Source: an uncultured Prevotellaceae bacterium
GTDB taxonomy: Bacteria; Bacteroidota; Bacteroidia; Bacteroidales; UBA3663
Reading direction: 5' to 3'
NCBI GenBank assembly: GCA_900319235.1
Contig: ONNR01000020.1
Coordinates: forward strand, 1 to 62,186
DNA: 62,186 bases
Each line of letters opens with the position of its first letter. The first letter of the stretch is position 1. The notes below the pieces were generated by a model. That model did no database searches. It saw nothing but the letters and a program-made list of their open reading frames with translations, and was not told where the DNA came from. Made by a program: the position numbers and the translations under genes. Positions 54,011 to 62,186 of the stretch are shown here, in pieces.

Positions 54011-55399
54011 TCAATAGGTTTTTCTCAAAATGCCATCTCTCGAAGTGACAAAGTCAGCGTTCTTGATCGAGACATTTTCAACATTATTTATATTAGTAGC
54101 ATATTTGGTCACCAGTCCTACCTTGAGGTTCTCGATCTCCACATTGCGGATAGGCAGATGCTCGTCACCGTTCAGGTCGATGGCAATTCCCACCGAGTCG
54201 CATTCCAGATCCTTGATGTGCAGACCATCAATCTCGGTATAGACCGTATCATAATCGGGCAGTTTACGCCATTGGTAGAGCACGTCGGTATCGACGGCCA
54301 CCAGTCGCTGAGCCGAACGTACCTGCGCACGTTCCATATAGATGTTTTTTACGAAGCCACCGCGTCGGTGATTGGTTTTCACGTAGAACACGGCCTTCAC
54401 GTCACCCACAGCCCTGCAGTCGTGCATCCACACATTCCGCACGCCTCCCGACATTTCCGAACCGATGCCGAGCAGTACATGTCCGTCTTCCACCACGCAG
54501 TTCCTTACAACAATGTTCTCTGTGGGCTTGTTCAGCCGCCAAGCGTCCTGGTTACGACCTGCCTTGATCACCACAGCGTCATCACCCTGATTGAAGTGGC
54601 AGTTCTCGACCAGCAGATTGCTTGTCATGTCGATGTCGATGCCGTCGTTGTTGTGCCCGTGGGCATACACATCCAGTCCGCGCACCACTCCTTCGTCGCA
54701 CATATAGAGGTGGATGGTCCAGAACGGACTCTCGCGAATCTTGAAGTCCTCGAGCACGATGTTCTTACAGCGGTTCAGCTGTATCAGATGGGGTCGCATA
54801 TTGCTTTCAGGCAGATCCGTCAGTCGTCGTTCTTCCACGGGTGTCAGCTCCGAGCACCAACGATAAAGTTCACGCGTTGCATCTTGATGAGCCTGTGGTC
54901 GTTTGAACCACACCTTCCACAAGTCCATCTTCGGGGCCAACGTTCCTGTGCCCGAAATCTTGATGTTCTTGCATTCGAAAGCATAGATCAAAGGCGAGTA
55001 GTTGTAGCACTCCACACCCTCCCACGTAGTGAAGACAGCGGGCAAATAATCTGCCGGATTATCAGTAAAGACCAGCAGAGCCCCTTCTTCCAGATGCAGG
55101 TCCACGTTATCCATCAGGTGAATCGGCCCTGTAATCCACTCTCCCGCAGGCACCACAACGTGTCCGCCACCCGCCTTGTTGCAGGCTTTGATGGCCTTGG
55201 CAATCGCCTTTGTGTTCACCGTCTTTCCATCCGCTTTGGCACCAAACTTCTTGATGTTGAAGTCCTTCATAGGATATACGAGCTCATGGATTGCCCCCAT
55301 TTCGAATGGAGCATCCTTGATCTCCACAGTCTTATATTCCTGTGCCCAACATCCTACGCTCATCAATAATGAAACAATCAATAATGCTATCTTTCTCAT
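54011..55399 (-). CDS. Polygalacturonase-type glycosidase, GH28
   Basis: A 462-residue secreted right-handed beta-helix enzyme acting on galacturonan or rhamnogalacturonan. Signal peptide 1-19 (ends GCWAQ). The four GH28 active-site blocks are visible: HGHNNDGIDID (about 245), FNQGDDAVVIKAG (catalytic Asp pair), LLGIGSEMSGGVRN (the GHG block as GIGSE) and NHRRGGFVK. Its length and GSE variant suggest an exo-acting or unsaturated-oligomer enzyme. Between CE6 (46 nt) and GH115 (7 nt), so likely one operon. Confidence 0.92.
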   Translation of the reverse strand: MRKIALLIVSLLMSVGCWAQEYKTVEIKDAPFEMGAIHELVYPMKDFNIKKFGAKADGKTVNTKAIAKAIKACNKAGGGHVVVPAGEWITGPIHLMDNVDLHLEEGALLVFTDNPADYLPAVFTTWEGVECYNYSPLIYAFECKNIKISGTGTLAPKMDLWKVWFKRPQAHQDATRELYRWCSELTPVEERRLTDLPESNMRPHLIQLNRCKNIVLEDFKIRESPFWTIHLYMCDEGVVRGLDVYAHGHNNDGIDIDMTSNLLVENCHFNQGDDAVVIKAGRNQDAWRLNKPTENIVVRNCVVEDGHVLLGIGSEMSGGVRNVWMHDCRAVGDVKAVFYVKTNHRRGGFVKNIYMERAQVRSAQRLVAVDTDVLYQWRKLPDYDTVYTEIDGLHIKDLECDSVGIAIDLNGDEHLPIRNVEIENLKVGLVTKYATNINNVENVSIKNADFVTSRDGILRKTY

Positions 55400-55445
55400 A
55401 ATGATTCTCTTTCCCTGTCAATATAATATAATAATGTGTGGCCTC

Positions 55446-56249
55446 CTATTTTAACATTGCCTCAGCATAACGCTTGCCGAGTTCGATGGCAGCATCACGG
55501 CTGAAATGAGGATCGCCAGGATTGTCGGGCATACGATAATTCAATCCGTCGCTCGTGACTTTTCGGCAATTTGGCACTTCGCGAGTCAGGCGGTCGAGGG
55601 TGCCGTGATTGAATGCCTCAATCTTTGTCGAATCCTCCCACGCCCATTGCCCTACTTCGCCCACGACGACAGGTACTTCGTCACCCACGCCAAGACCATT
55701 TCTAAGTGCAGCGACCATCTTCGAGAATCGCTCCACATAGATATCTCCCGCAGTACCATTCGTGATATCCGTCTCACCCTGGTGCCAAACAATGCCTTTC
55801 AACTTACCATATTGCAAGGCAGGAACAGCCCTCACCAGCGCCGAATCGAGATACGACACAAGGTTATCTCCACCCACTTGCCATGATTCGAGGGCACTGC
55901 CACCACGCGCATTCTGCACCAACAAAACCTTATGCCCCGTCTTCTGATAGATGGCGGGACCGAACCCCACACCAGGGCCAATCAACTGCATGCTAATGTC
56001 CTTGCGGATGTTGCTGTAACGATTGAGTGGAGCAACAGCAGGTTCTGGAACAAGTTCCGCATTCAACAGCCAAACGCCCTCGAGAACGTTCAATGTGTCC
56101 TCGGGAAGAAAATAACCTCGTCCCGCACAATTTGACTGACCGATAAGCAGATAGATGTCATAATCATCGTTGTCATTGCAACCGCCGAATAGAATAGCAC
56201 AAACTGCTGCACACAGGCAGAAGCTAACATTATTTACAAGTCTTTTCAT
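55446..56249 (-). CDS. SGNH carbohydrate esterase, CE6-like lipoprotein
   Basis: A 267-residue lipoprotein that removes acetyl groups from xylan or similar glycans. The N-terminus ends LFGGC with a lipobox; then the GDS-type LLIGQSNCAGRG with catalytic Ser, VWHQGETD, and the terminal DPHFSRDA with Asp and His, the sialate O-acetylesterase/CE6 pattern. I chose ATG 56249, which gives the lipoprotein signal. It follows amrS by 32 nt and precedes the GH28 gene by 46 nt. Confidence 0.85.
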   Translation of the reverse strand: MKRLVNNVSFCLCAAVCAILFGGCNDNDDYDIYLLIGQSNCAGRGYFLPEDTLNVLEGVWLLNAELVPEPAVAPLNRYSNIRKDISMQLIGPGVGFGPAIYQKTGHKVLLVQNARGGSALESWQVGGDNLVSYLDSALVRAVPALQYGKLKGIVWHQGETDITNGTAGDIYVERFSKMVAALRNGLGVGDEVPVVVGEVGQWAWEDSTKIEAFNHGTLDRLTREVPNCRKVTSDGLNYRMPDNPGDPHFSRDAAIELGKRYAEAMLK

Positions 56250-56281
56250 AATGACAGTAGTGTTCCTGTAAAAAGAAGAAG

Positions 56282-57145
56282 TCAAACATTCCCCAGATAT
56301 ACCCTCTTGATGCCCTCTTCAATCGCGATGTCACGCGCCTTGATGAGGGTATTCTTCGGCGTGGGATAACTGTTGCTCATCTTATATCGTGGGAAGAAGC
56401 GGCTGAAGTGGAGCGGACAATCCTGCATGTCGTGTTTGACGAGCCAGCGGCACATCTGCCGAATCATATCCATATCGTCGTTGACCTCGGGAATCAACAG
56501 ATTCGTGATTTCGAGGTGTGTGCCCGCTTCGTGCAGGGTGATAAGCGTATCGAGCACAGGTTGCAAGCTTCCTCCGCTCACACGTCGATAGATGTCGTCA
56601 GAGAACGATTTCAGGTCGATATTGGCAGCATCGATGAGCGGAGCTAGTTCGCGCAGCGGCTCCTGGTTGACATAACCCGCCGAGACGAGGATGTTCCACA
56701 ACCCACGTTCATGAGCGAGTGTGGCGATGTCAGCGACGTATTCAATCCAAGTCAATGGCTCCGTATAGGTGTAGGCAATGCCTGGGATACGGTGCTTTAA
56801 TGCCAGTTTCACAACCTGCTTGGGACTCAGCGTATAATGAGGCACCTCCGCTGGCAAAGCCTGTGAGATGTCATGGTTCTGGCAATTCAGGCAGCGGAAG
56901 TTGCAGCCTGTGCAAGCAAGCGACAGGCAGCGCGTATCGGGATGGAACCCGTAAATCGGCTTCTTCTCAATCGGATCGTCAGCCAAGGCACACGGCTTGC
57001 CATAGACATCACTCACCATCACGCCCCCATCATTCCTACGGCTCCCGCAAAGCCCATGCTGCCCCTCTCCCATGGTACATCCATGCGGACACAGGAGGCA
57101 TTTCAGCCTGCCATCCTCCTGTTTCTGGTAATATCTACACTCCAA
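56282..57145 (-). CDS. amrS: AmmeMemoRadiSam system radical SAM enzyme
   Basis: A 287-residue radical SAM protein, related to pyruvate formate-lyase activases. The iron-sulfur motif is CTGCNFRCLNC; N-terminal cysteines CLLCPHGC come before. PIYGFHPDTRCLSLACTG, TYTEPLTWIEY and VLDTLITLHEAGTHLEITNLL follow the family. The start is a TTG at 57145, the only fit after AT-rich spacer 57146-57174. The system's function is not known; AmrA and AmrB homologues in eukaryotes are AMMECR1 and MEMO1. Confidence 0.9.
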   Translation of the reverse strand: MECRYYQKQEDGRLKCLLCPHGCTMGEGQHGLCGSRRNDGGVMVSDVYGKPCALADDPIEKKPIYGFHPDTRCLSLACTGCNFRCLNCQNHDISQALPAEVPHYTLSPKQVVKLALKHRIPGIAYTYTEPLTWIEYVADIATLAHERGLWNILVSAGYVNQEPLRELAPLIDAANIDLKSFSDDIYRRVSGGSLQPVLDTLITLHEAGTHLEITNLLIPEVNDDMDMIRQMCRWLVKHDMQDCPLHFSRFFPRYKMSNSYPTPKNTLIKARDIAIEEGIKRVYLGNV

Positions 57146-57174
57146 ATTGTTAATTATTAATTGTTAATTGTTAA

Positions 57175-58707
57175 TTAAAAAACTATCGCCTCATACACAT
57201 ACAGCTCGGCATCCTTCCACCCATTCCAGCCGATGCCGGCCTTTTCGGCAGCGCAATGCGAAACGAACTCCTCTTTCGACCAGTTCACCTCGTCAGCCAC
57301 CTGTGGAAGATAAGTGCCCGAACGCCAGCCCTTGCGAATGTAGATGCCGTGCTTGCCCAATACAAACTCGTCGAGGCTCTTTATGCGACGCATCGGCGTC
57401 AGCACCGAAATCTCGATATCGATGTCTTCAAGCTCCGACTGGCGAACACTGTCAAAACGTGGGTCCTCGAAAGCAGCTGCACGTGCCATCTGGGCCACAA
57501 TCTCGCCGAGCGTATGGTCCTCGCCGAAGTGTCCGATGCAGCCACGAAGCCTTCCGTGCTTATGCAGGCTCACAAATGCACCGCATTTCTGCTTCAAGGT
57601 CGGCGAGAGATTCTCAGGCTTATAGTTACGGCCGAAAAACGACAGACGAATGGATTCGCGTGCAATCTCCTTGAGCGCAGCCTTGTCGGCGTCGGTCAAG
57701 GTGAAACCTGGTTCCTCGGCCACAGCCGAAGCCTTCTCCGACGTCGAAGGTTTCTCGCCCTCTTCAAATGCAGGCACCGTCGGCACCCGGGCGCCCTTTT
57801 CCTCCCTTGTAAAGGCGAAAGCATGATAACCCACCACGCGGTCATGACCGCCATACTGCGAATCGCCCGAATTGCAGTAGCGGACATGATGTATCTGGAT
57901 GCCTTTGCTGTCCTCCGTCATCATCAACAGCACAGCGATAGCCGCCTCTCCACACGCACTGGTGTCCAGGTTTCGGATGCCGAGGTTCTCATTCTTTTCC
58001 AAAGCTTCGACAAACTTCAGGACGCTGCCCGTCATGATGGCTTCGCCCGTGGCTCCATCCACCTGTTGCGCATCCTTGTACGAAGGATAGTGCGAGAAGT
58101 CGCTGCTAATCACGAAGAGATTCTTCTCGTTGAAGTAAGGCAGCAGCGCTTCGGCTATCTGCTCCAGTTTCTGCCAGTTCTGCGTAGCGATGACGATGGG
58201 CACAATGGGAGGCATCTCCTTGAAATGATATTGTAACAAAGGCAACTGCACCTCCAGGCAATGCTCCTTGTTGTGAGCACGTTCCTCGTAAGTAAATACG
58301 GAGTTCGACGCGATGATCTGCCGACCGAGTTCGGCATCTACCTTCACGTTGCCCAAAGGCGTATTGTATGCATCGTAGCCCACTCCCACCGAAGCCTTGT
58401 CGAGCCACACATGATGACTGGGGCCCAGTAGGAAGATGTGCTCATACTGGGCCGAAGAATCGATGCAACTGAAAGCCGAGGCTGCTGTAGCTCCCGAGAA
58501 GACATATCCTGCATGGGGCACAATGACCGCCTGCACACGTTGCATCGGTCGAATATCCTTCGACGCTTCGTAACATCCGACCACATCAGTAAGTAGCTGT
58601 TTTTGACTGCCTGCGTAGAATTGTCCGGCCACAGCCGGGCGTCTGATCTTGCCTTCCATAGTAGTACCAGTTATAAGAATCAATATAATAATGAGCCACT
58701 TTTTCAT
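57175..58707 (-). CDS. AmmeMemoRadiSam AmrB-AmrA fusion with signal peptide
   Basis: A 510-residue fusion. An N-terminal hydrophobic segment (about 3-14; MKKWLIIILILITG) is followed by the MEMO1-like AmrB domain (about 20-300: RRPAVAGQFYAGS, VVPHAGYVFSG, LGPSHHVW and FVISSDFSHY) and, after a Glu/Ser-rich linker, the AMMECR1 domain (about 355-505: GAFVSLHKHGRLRGCIGH, DIDIEISVLTP). MEMO1 binds copper or iron and resembles extradiol dioxygenases. An internal Met at 58659 could give a cytoplasmic form. A promoter lies 22 nt before the ATG. Confidence 0.88.
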   Translation of the reverse strand: MKKWLIIILILITGTTMEGKIRRPAVAGQFYAGSQKQLLTDVVGCYEASKDIRPMQRVQAVIVPHAGYVFSGATAASAFSCIDSSAQYEHIFLLGPSHHVWLDKASVGVGYDAYNTPLGNVKVDAELGRQIIASNSVFTYEERAHNKEHCLEVQLPLLQYHFKEMPPIVPIVIATQNWQKLEQIAEALLPYFNEKNLFVISSDFSHYPSYKDAQQVDGATGEAIMTGSVLKFVEALEKNENLGIRNLDTSACGEAAIAVLLMMTEDSKGIQIHHVRYCNSGDSQYGGHDRVVGYHAFAFTREEKGARVPTVPAFEEGEKPSTSEKASAVAEEPGFTLTDADKAALKEIARESIRLSFFGRNYKPENLSPTLKQKCGAFVSLHKHGRLRGCIGHFGEDHTLGEIVAQMARAAAFEDPRFDSVRQSELEDIDIEISVLTPMRRIKSLDEFVLGKHGIYIRKGWRSGTYLPQVADEVNWSKEEFVSHCAAEKAGIGWNGWKDAELYVYEAIVF

Positions 58708-58728
58708 GTAAAAATTCATTTTCGAGTG

Positions 58729-58760
58729 CAAATATAACCTAAATAATCACTCGATGCAAG
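58729..58760 (-). promoter_or_regulatory. Promoter of the amrBA-amrS-CE6-GH28-GH115 run
   Basis: TATATTTG on the minus strand at 58736-58729 and CTTG at 58760-58757, spacer 20 nt. The downstream five genes have gaps of 29, 32, 46 and 7 nt and no internal promoter of this quality. Confidence 0.65.
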
Positions 58761-58798
58761 GTTTTTTCGGATATTTTTGTTAAAAACAGACGAAATAA

Positions 58799-58830
58799 TT
58801 TGGATTCATACAAAAAAATGCATATATTTG
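58799..58830 (+). promoter_or_regulatory. Promoter of the 81-residue orphan gene
   Basis: TTTG 58799-58802, 20-nt spacer, TATATTTG 58823-58830, a full consensus. The leader would be about 83 nt. Confidence 0.8.
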
Positions 58831-58915
58831 CACCGAATAATACCAAGAGTAACAAACCACTTCGTAGTCCGAGTCAGTACCAGTCAGCACCGGACACGAG
58901 ATAAATTTATGCAAC

Positions 58916-59161
58916 ATGGAAAATCGAATAGGATGGGTTCCACTTGGCTTGGCCACTGGATTCATTTTTTCAAAGTTAGGCAAAACACCAACACAAAGAG
59001 TCGGAAAACTTGAAATGTCACGTTCAGACAACCGTTACATTTACCGCTACACCCCCGATTATGTCAGATACCTGACCGTCGAGACCGGAGAGTGGCAATT
59101 CGGAAATTCATCTTTTAATGCAAAAGCTGGCGACTTCTATTTGAATGTCCCATTCACATGA
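58916..59161 (+). CDS. Orphan small protein, 81 residues
   Basis: This short gene has a perfect promoter, a 83-nt leader and a terminator right behind it, so a transcript is very likely. The protein opens MENRIGWVPLGLATGFIFSK and contains a short hydrophobic stretch (about 7-18), a basic segment and a Tyr/Phe-rich C-terminal half (YIYRYTPDYVRYL, AKAGDFYLNVPFT). I recognise no family and no signal peptide. Codon use is normal. Alternatively the transcript is a small RNA of about 400 nt with chance coding. Confidence 0.55.
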   Translation: MENRIGWVPLGLATGFIFSKLGKTPTQRVGKLEMSRSDNRYIYRYTPDYVRYLTVETGEWQFGNSSFNAKAGDFYLNVPFT

Positions 59162-59208
59162 CAAGTTTCCCCTACCGCCTAAAATCATTTAGTAAAGTTA
59201 TAACAAAA

Positions 59209-59238
59209 ACTCCTGCCCTCAAAGGCGGGAGTTTTTTT
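59209..59238. terminator. Bidirectional terminator
   Basis: A 9-bp stem with one wobble (59209-59217 and 59224-59232), 6-nt loop, then seven T on the plus strand; the A run before it serves the minus-strand gene that ends at 59243. Confidence 0.88.
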
Positions 59239-59242
59239 GTAC

Positions 59243-61708
59243 TTATTGTACAATCATCACCACCGACTCGCCCGCCTGCAGCTCTAAGACGAAGCGTCCG
59301 ACTGCGTCCTTGTGGATCTCTCTCACTTCTCCACTTGTGGTATAAAAGACTGACAGGGCAGCAGCCTTGGTCTTGAACGCCACACGTCGTGCCTGTTCGG
59401 CGACATTGGCCAAAAAGAACAAATCGCGGCCATCGACCAGTCGATGCGTATGCACCACGGCCTCATCACCTTCCAGTATTTGAAGCGGTCTTTCGACATC
59501 GAATGCATGTTTGAGCACCTGCACGCCACCTGCCTTCAACTTTTCGATTGCTGCCTGCGAAGCGGGTGTAATGGTGGCATCGTCGGCAATGAGCAAAGCC
59601 TTGTACGTAATGCCATCGGGCGTGGCGAGTTGTCCATCATCGGTAGGCGAAAGCCTGTGCTGCAAGGCATCGCCCGTACAAACGTCCCAATCCAGTCCAT
59701 GCAGACCGTGAGGCAACCGATGGGTCAACGTCTTCATAGGCAGATCATCGCCCATATAGACCAGCATATCAGGTGCCGCCTTGCCCAGTCGCAACATCGC
59801 CATCGAGCGATTCAGGGCCATCCACATCGGCTTCATGTCCTCCCATTGCGGATTGCTGCGGTTTACAGCATAGACGCGACCTGCAACGTAAGGTTCCGTG
59901 GGATGCGTCATAGGAAGATGCGGCGTAGCGCACACCACCATCTCCTGTGCCCCGTTGGCCAAAGCGATATCGGCCACACGCTTCAAACTGAGAGGCGTAT
60001 CCTCGTAACTTGCATCGGTCATGGCCTCAGCCGAAGCGATAGATTTGCCGTAGAGGTGGCAGGCCGAAGCACCATCCTTCACGTCCCATGCGCCATTTTT
60101 CTGATAGGCCCAGAATTCCGTCTGCGGCTTGTCCACCACCTGCTTCACATCGATGGCATCACCCGTGATGCAAAGTCCGTTGCCGATGGCCTGTGCGGTG
60201 AAAGTGAGCCCGTTCTCACTTGCCAGACGCTGGAATGTGCCGTAGTAGTTTTCTCTCATGCAGTCGTTCACAGTGCGTCGCAAGTCCAGGAGTACGTTCT
60301 TCGTCTTTTCGACCGAATCGATGATGTAGCCAGCCAGCATTGGCAGATATGGCTTCAAATCATATCCGCGCCGCATCTGAAACTCCTCCAGCATCCGCGG
60401 TGTCCAGTTCTGCGAACCGCCTTCATGCGAATCCATGCAGACACCTTCCACCCAGTCGATGCCGTTGGCACGCAATGTATCGAGAATGGGCTGCATATAA
60501 CTGTTCCAATGCAGTTCGGCAGCCTCCTTCGAAAGTTTGTCACATTCATAACCTAAAAGATTCTCTCTACCATGTTTCGAACGTGCTCCTGTCGGCACGG
60601 CAGCAAACCTTACAACAAGCCACGAAGAACCCTCAGGAACCTTCCAATGTAGTCGTCCATCTTTTATATTTGAAGTGAGGTCTATGATATCGCACGACCT
60701 TACTACCTCTTCGGCGGCATACGTTGGACTTTTGTCTTGTTCCGTGAAATCACTATGCAGGGCAGCACGTTCCTCCCATCGGTCCAGTTTTGCCTCCTGC
60801 CCCACGCTCCATGTGCGCAACAATGTATCGCCGTAATACTTCACTCTAAATTGTTTCGCACGAGTAGCAGGGAATGACGTAGTGCGGAAGGAATAGCCGC
60901 TCAGGCTGCTGTACATGTGTTGTAGTTCCACCACATCTTTCCACACTATGCCATCCTCACTTGCTTGCAGCATTCCGATGGGGCCAAACGTCTTGAAAAG
61001 AGCCCCGTCAAAGTGTCTTGGCCCCTCAATCATCGTCTCCTTCGTCTCCCGTTCGAATACTGAATCGGGCATCTGCATTGCCCCGTTCCTGCCCTTTCCT
61101 CGGGCCACATAACGCGCCGTGAAGTGCCGATAGACGTCCGGCTCATCCTTCACAGGAAATGCCATAACGGCAATGTCTTTCACATATCCACGCGTATCGG
61201 TTATCGCAGGTAGTTCCACAACAGCCTCCTGCCCTCCCTCGACAGTTATCTCTGCCGAAGTTACCCGTTGCATAGCATGACTTGGATCAATCCATCGTCC
61301 ACCTGCCACGTAACCATTTGAAATATTTAGTTCGAACGTAAGCCCCACGCGATGTGCTTCACGTGCCGCAAACTTGAGGTGTCCCCACCACGTTGGTGAG
61401 AAGCCATCCTCCGGCTCATTCTCCTGTTTCAAGCTATTATCCCTCTCCACCGTCTTTTTGCTTGGACGATGGTTCTGATCATAATAAACCACGCCACCGA
61501 GTCCAGCCTCTTTGAGCGACTCCACATCGGCAGTAATCCCTTCGTTTGTAGTTTGCTCATATCCGAAGAACCACCACGTCTTGACGCGGCTGTCGTTCCT
61601 CGTCTCCGCCGCTTTCCATGCTTCAATCAGTTTATCATTGGAAACCTGCGAGAAGAGTGTGAGGCTCGAAAATAGAGCCAAAAGGGGAAGAATATACTTT
61701 GTTTTCAT
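59243..61708 (-). CDS. GH106-like alpha-L-rhamnosidase family protein
   Basis: An 821-residue secreted enzyme. Signal peptide 1-21 (ends TLFSQ). The N-terminal half has PRVKTWWFFGYEQTTNEGITA-like start, GLGGVVYYDQ, HLKFAAREAHRVGLTFELNISNGYV, and SRIDWVEGVCMDSHEGG-type blocks seen as NGIDWVEGVCMDSHEGG with acidic residues; the middle and end hold a galactose-binding-like region. This is the GH106 / PF17132 pattern, shorter than the 1100-residue rhamnogalacturonan-II enzymes. Substrate is likely rhamnose in pectin. A perfect promoter lies 27 nt upstream. Confidence 0.7.
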   Translation of the reverse strand: MKTKYILPLLALFSSLTLFSQVSNDKLIEAWKAAETRNDSRVKTWWFFGYEQTTNEGITADVESLKEAGLGGVVYYDQNHRPSKKTVERDNSLKQENEPEDGFSPTWWGHLKFAAREAHRVGLTFELNISNGYVAGGRWIDPSHAMQRVTSAEITVEGGQEAVVELPAITDTRGYVKDIAVMAFPVKDEPDVYRHFTARYVARGKGRNGAMQMPDSVFERETKETMIEGPRHFDGALFKTFGPIGMLQASEDGIVWKDVVELQHMYSSLSGYSFRTTSFPATRAKQFRVKYYGDTLLRTWSVGQEAKLDRWEERAALHSDFTEQDKSPTYAAEEVVRSCDIIDLTSNIKDGRLHWKVPEGSSWLVVRFAAVPTGARSKHGRENLLGYECDKLSKEAAELHWNSYMQPILDTLRANGIDWVEGVCMDSHEGGSQNWTPRMLEEFQMRRGYDLKPYLPMLAGYIIDSVEKTKNVLLDLRRTVNDCMRENYYGTFQRLASENGLTFTAQAIGNGLCITGDAIDVKQVVDKPQTEFWAYQKNGAWDVKDGASACHLYGKSIASAEAMTDASYEDTPLSLKRVADIALANGAQEMVVCATPHLPMTHPTEPYVAGRVYAVNRSNPQWEDMKPMWMALNRSMAMLRLGKAAPDMLVYMGDDLPMKTLTHRLPHGLHGLDWDVCTGDALQHRLSPTDDGQLATPDGITYKALLIADDATITPASQAAIEKLKAGGVQVLKHAFDVERPLQILEGDEAVVHTHRLVDGRDLFFLANVAEQARRVAFKTKAAALSVFYTTSGEVREIHKDAVGRFVLELQAGESVVMIVQ

Positions 61709-61734
61709 AGTTGTCTTGCTTATCCTCTTGCGTG

Positions 61735-61766
61735 CAAAGATAAGCGTTTTCCAAGCATATTCCAAA
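61735..61766 (-). promoter_or_regulatory. Promoter of the GH106-like gene
   Basis: TATCTTTG on the minus strand at 61742-61735 and TTTG at 61766-61763, 20-nt spacer. Transcription would start about 25 nt before the ATG at 61708. Confidence 0.8.
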
Positions 61767-61804
61767 TAATTTAGGGAGAAAGTGGAATCGACGCAGAATT
61801 AAAT

Positions 61805-62062
61805 GGACAAAATTGGACAAATTTGGACAAATTTGGACATTGCCAAATTTCGATTTCGTAACTTTGTAACGTAAATGCAAGGCGTTGCTATATCGTAGCT
61901 GGACATAAATGGACACAAATGGACATAGACTGACAGTGCCAATTTTCTTTTTCGTAACTTTGCAGCGAGAAAAAGCATCGTTCCGAAAACCGACAAAAAC
62001 TGACAAATTCGGACAAATTCGGACAAAAACCGACAATGCCAAATTTGCTTTTCGTAACTTTG
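61805..62062 (+). promoter_or_regulatory. Three tandem promoter modules with 10-bp repeats
   Basis: Each module has four or five NGACA repeats at exact 10-bp steps (61805, 61815, 61825, 61835; 61901, 61911, 61921, 61931; 61991, 62001, 62011, 62021, 62031), then exactly 24 bp from the last repeat to a TAACTTTG box (61859, 61955, 62055). The usual TTTG at -33 is replaced by the repeats, as expected for activator sites. All three point at the gene starting at 62088. Confidence 0.75.
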
Positions 62063-62087
62063 CATCGTGAAATAAACAAATAAAACT

Positions 62088-62186
62088 ATGAGACCAAGAG
62101 TACTGACAATGGACTACATCAACGTGCCGATGGCACTGCTGCAGGAGGTCAAGGAAGACCCCTTGCAGTGGAGTCTCGTCGCCCTC
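62088..62186 (+). CDS. Unknown protein, 5' part only
   Basis: Starts with ATG at 62088 after the third promoter module, with a leader of about 22 nt, and runs off the window after 33 codons (MRPRVLTMDYINVPMALLQE, then VKEDPLQWSLVAL). No signal peptide; the start resembles neither a glycosidase nor a transporter. I do not recognise it. Its 5' region shares 15 nt (ctttgcatcgtgaaa) with the parA leader. Confidence 0.6.
   Translation, partial: MRPRVLTMDYINVPMALLQEVKEDPLQWSLVAL

Noticed and set aside
54005..55369. 454-codon open frame antisense to the GH28 gene
   Set aside because: Shadow of a strongly recognised gene; same for 22653-23939 and 19149-20252.
57146..57174. AT-rich ttaattgttaatt repeats (also near 16240 and 18985)
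   Set aside because: Common simple sequence in Bacteroidales spacers; no function seen.

Overview
The window comes from a Bacteroidales chromosome, most likely a Prevotella-type gut or rumen species. The reasons are the str-S10-spc-alpha gene order with map and infA inside spc, the families DUF5606, DUF5683, DUF4924, DUF2723 and DUF4450, plant-polysaccharide hydrolases, a lack of Shine-Dalgarno sites, and many promoters matching the Bacteroidetes consensus (TTTG, about 20 nt, TAnnTTTG). This is inferred from gene content; no search was run.

Layout. 1-1.5 kb: the 5' end of a 16S rRNA gene (minus) and, upstream of it, an 11-gene tRNA operon with its own promoter and terminator. 1.63-1.76 kb: a promoter plus terminator unit with no gene, a strong small-RNA candidate. 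1.85-4.35 kb (minus): surE-lpxB-DUF5606. 4.6-14.15 kb (plus): parA, then a seven-gene run parB, DUF5683, lytic transglycosylase, RelA-like, DUF4924, GH51 and phosphoesterase. 14.15-15.13 kb (minus): two membrane-anchored putative wall hydrolases. 15.23-15.65 kb: ten exact 42-bp repeats of a hairpin. 15.7-20.2 kb (minus): dxr-rseP-rlmI-like-folA, with ispD divergent. 21.3-25.2 kb (minus): CE4 deacetylase and DUF2723. 25.3-30.7 kb: DUF4450 glycosidase-like gene, divergent murI, convergent sufS. 30.85-49.4 kb (minus): 33 ribosomal and translation genes from rpsL to rplQ. 49.8-51.4 kb: a glycan-binding-like secreted protein and a two-gene unit coding a 27-residue membrane peptide and a 132-residue secreted protein. 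51.7-58.7 kb (minus): an AmmeMemoRadiSam pair followed by CE6, GH28 and GH115 enzymes. 58.8-59.2 kb: an orphan 81-residue gene with promoter and terminator. 59.2-61.7 kb (minus): a GH106-like enzyme. 61.8-62.2 kb: three tandem promoter modules with 10-bp operator repeats ahead of a gene cut by the window end.

The genes cover ribosome synthesis, chromosome segregation, envelope building (lipid A, peptidoglycan, isoprenoid precursors, site-2 protease) and breakdown of arabinan, pectin and glucuronoxylan. No SusC/SusD pair, integrase, transposase or CRISPR array is visible.

The strongest unexplained signals are the small-RNA unit at 1630-1764; the 42-bp hairpin array; four promoters lying exactly 4 nt before ATG, which predicts leaderless mRNAs; the triple promoter with 10-bp repeats at the right end; structured spacers inside the ribosomal operon; and a RelA homologue that has lost hydrolase residues and the zinc-finger region.
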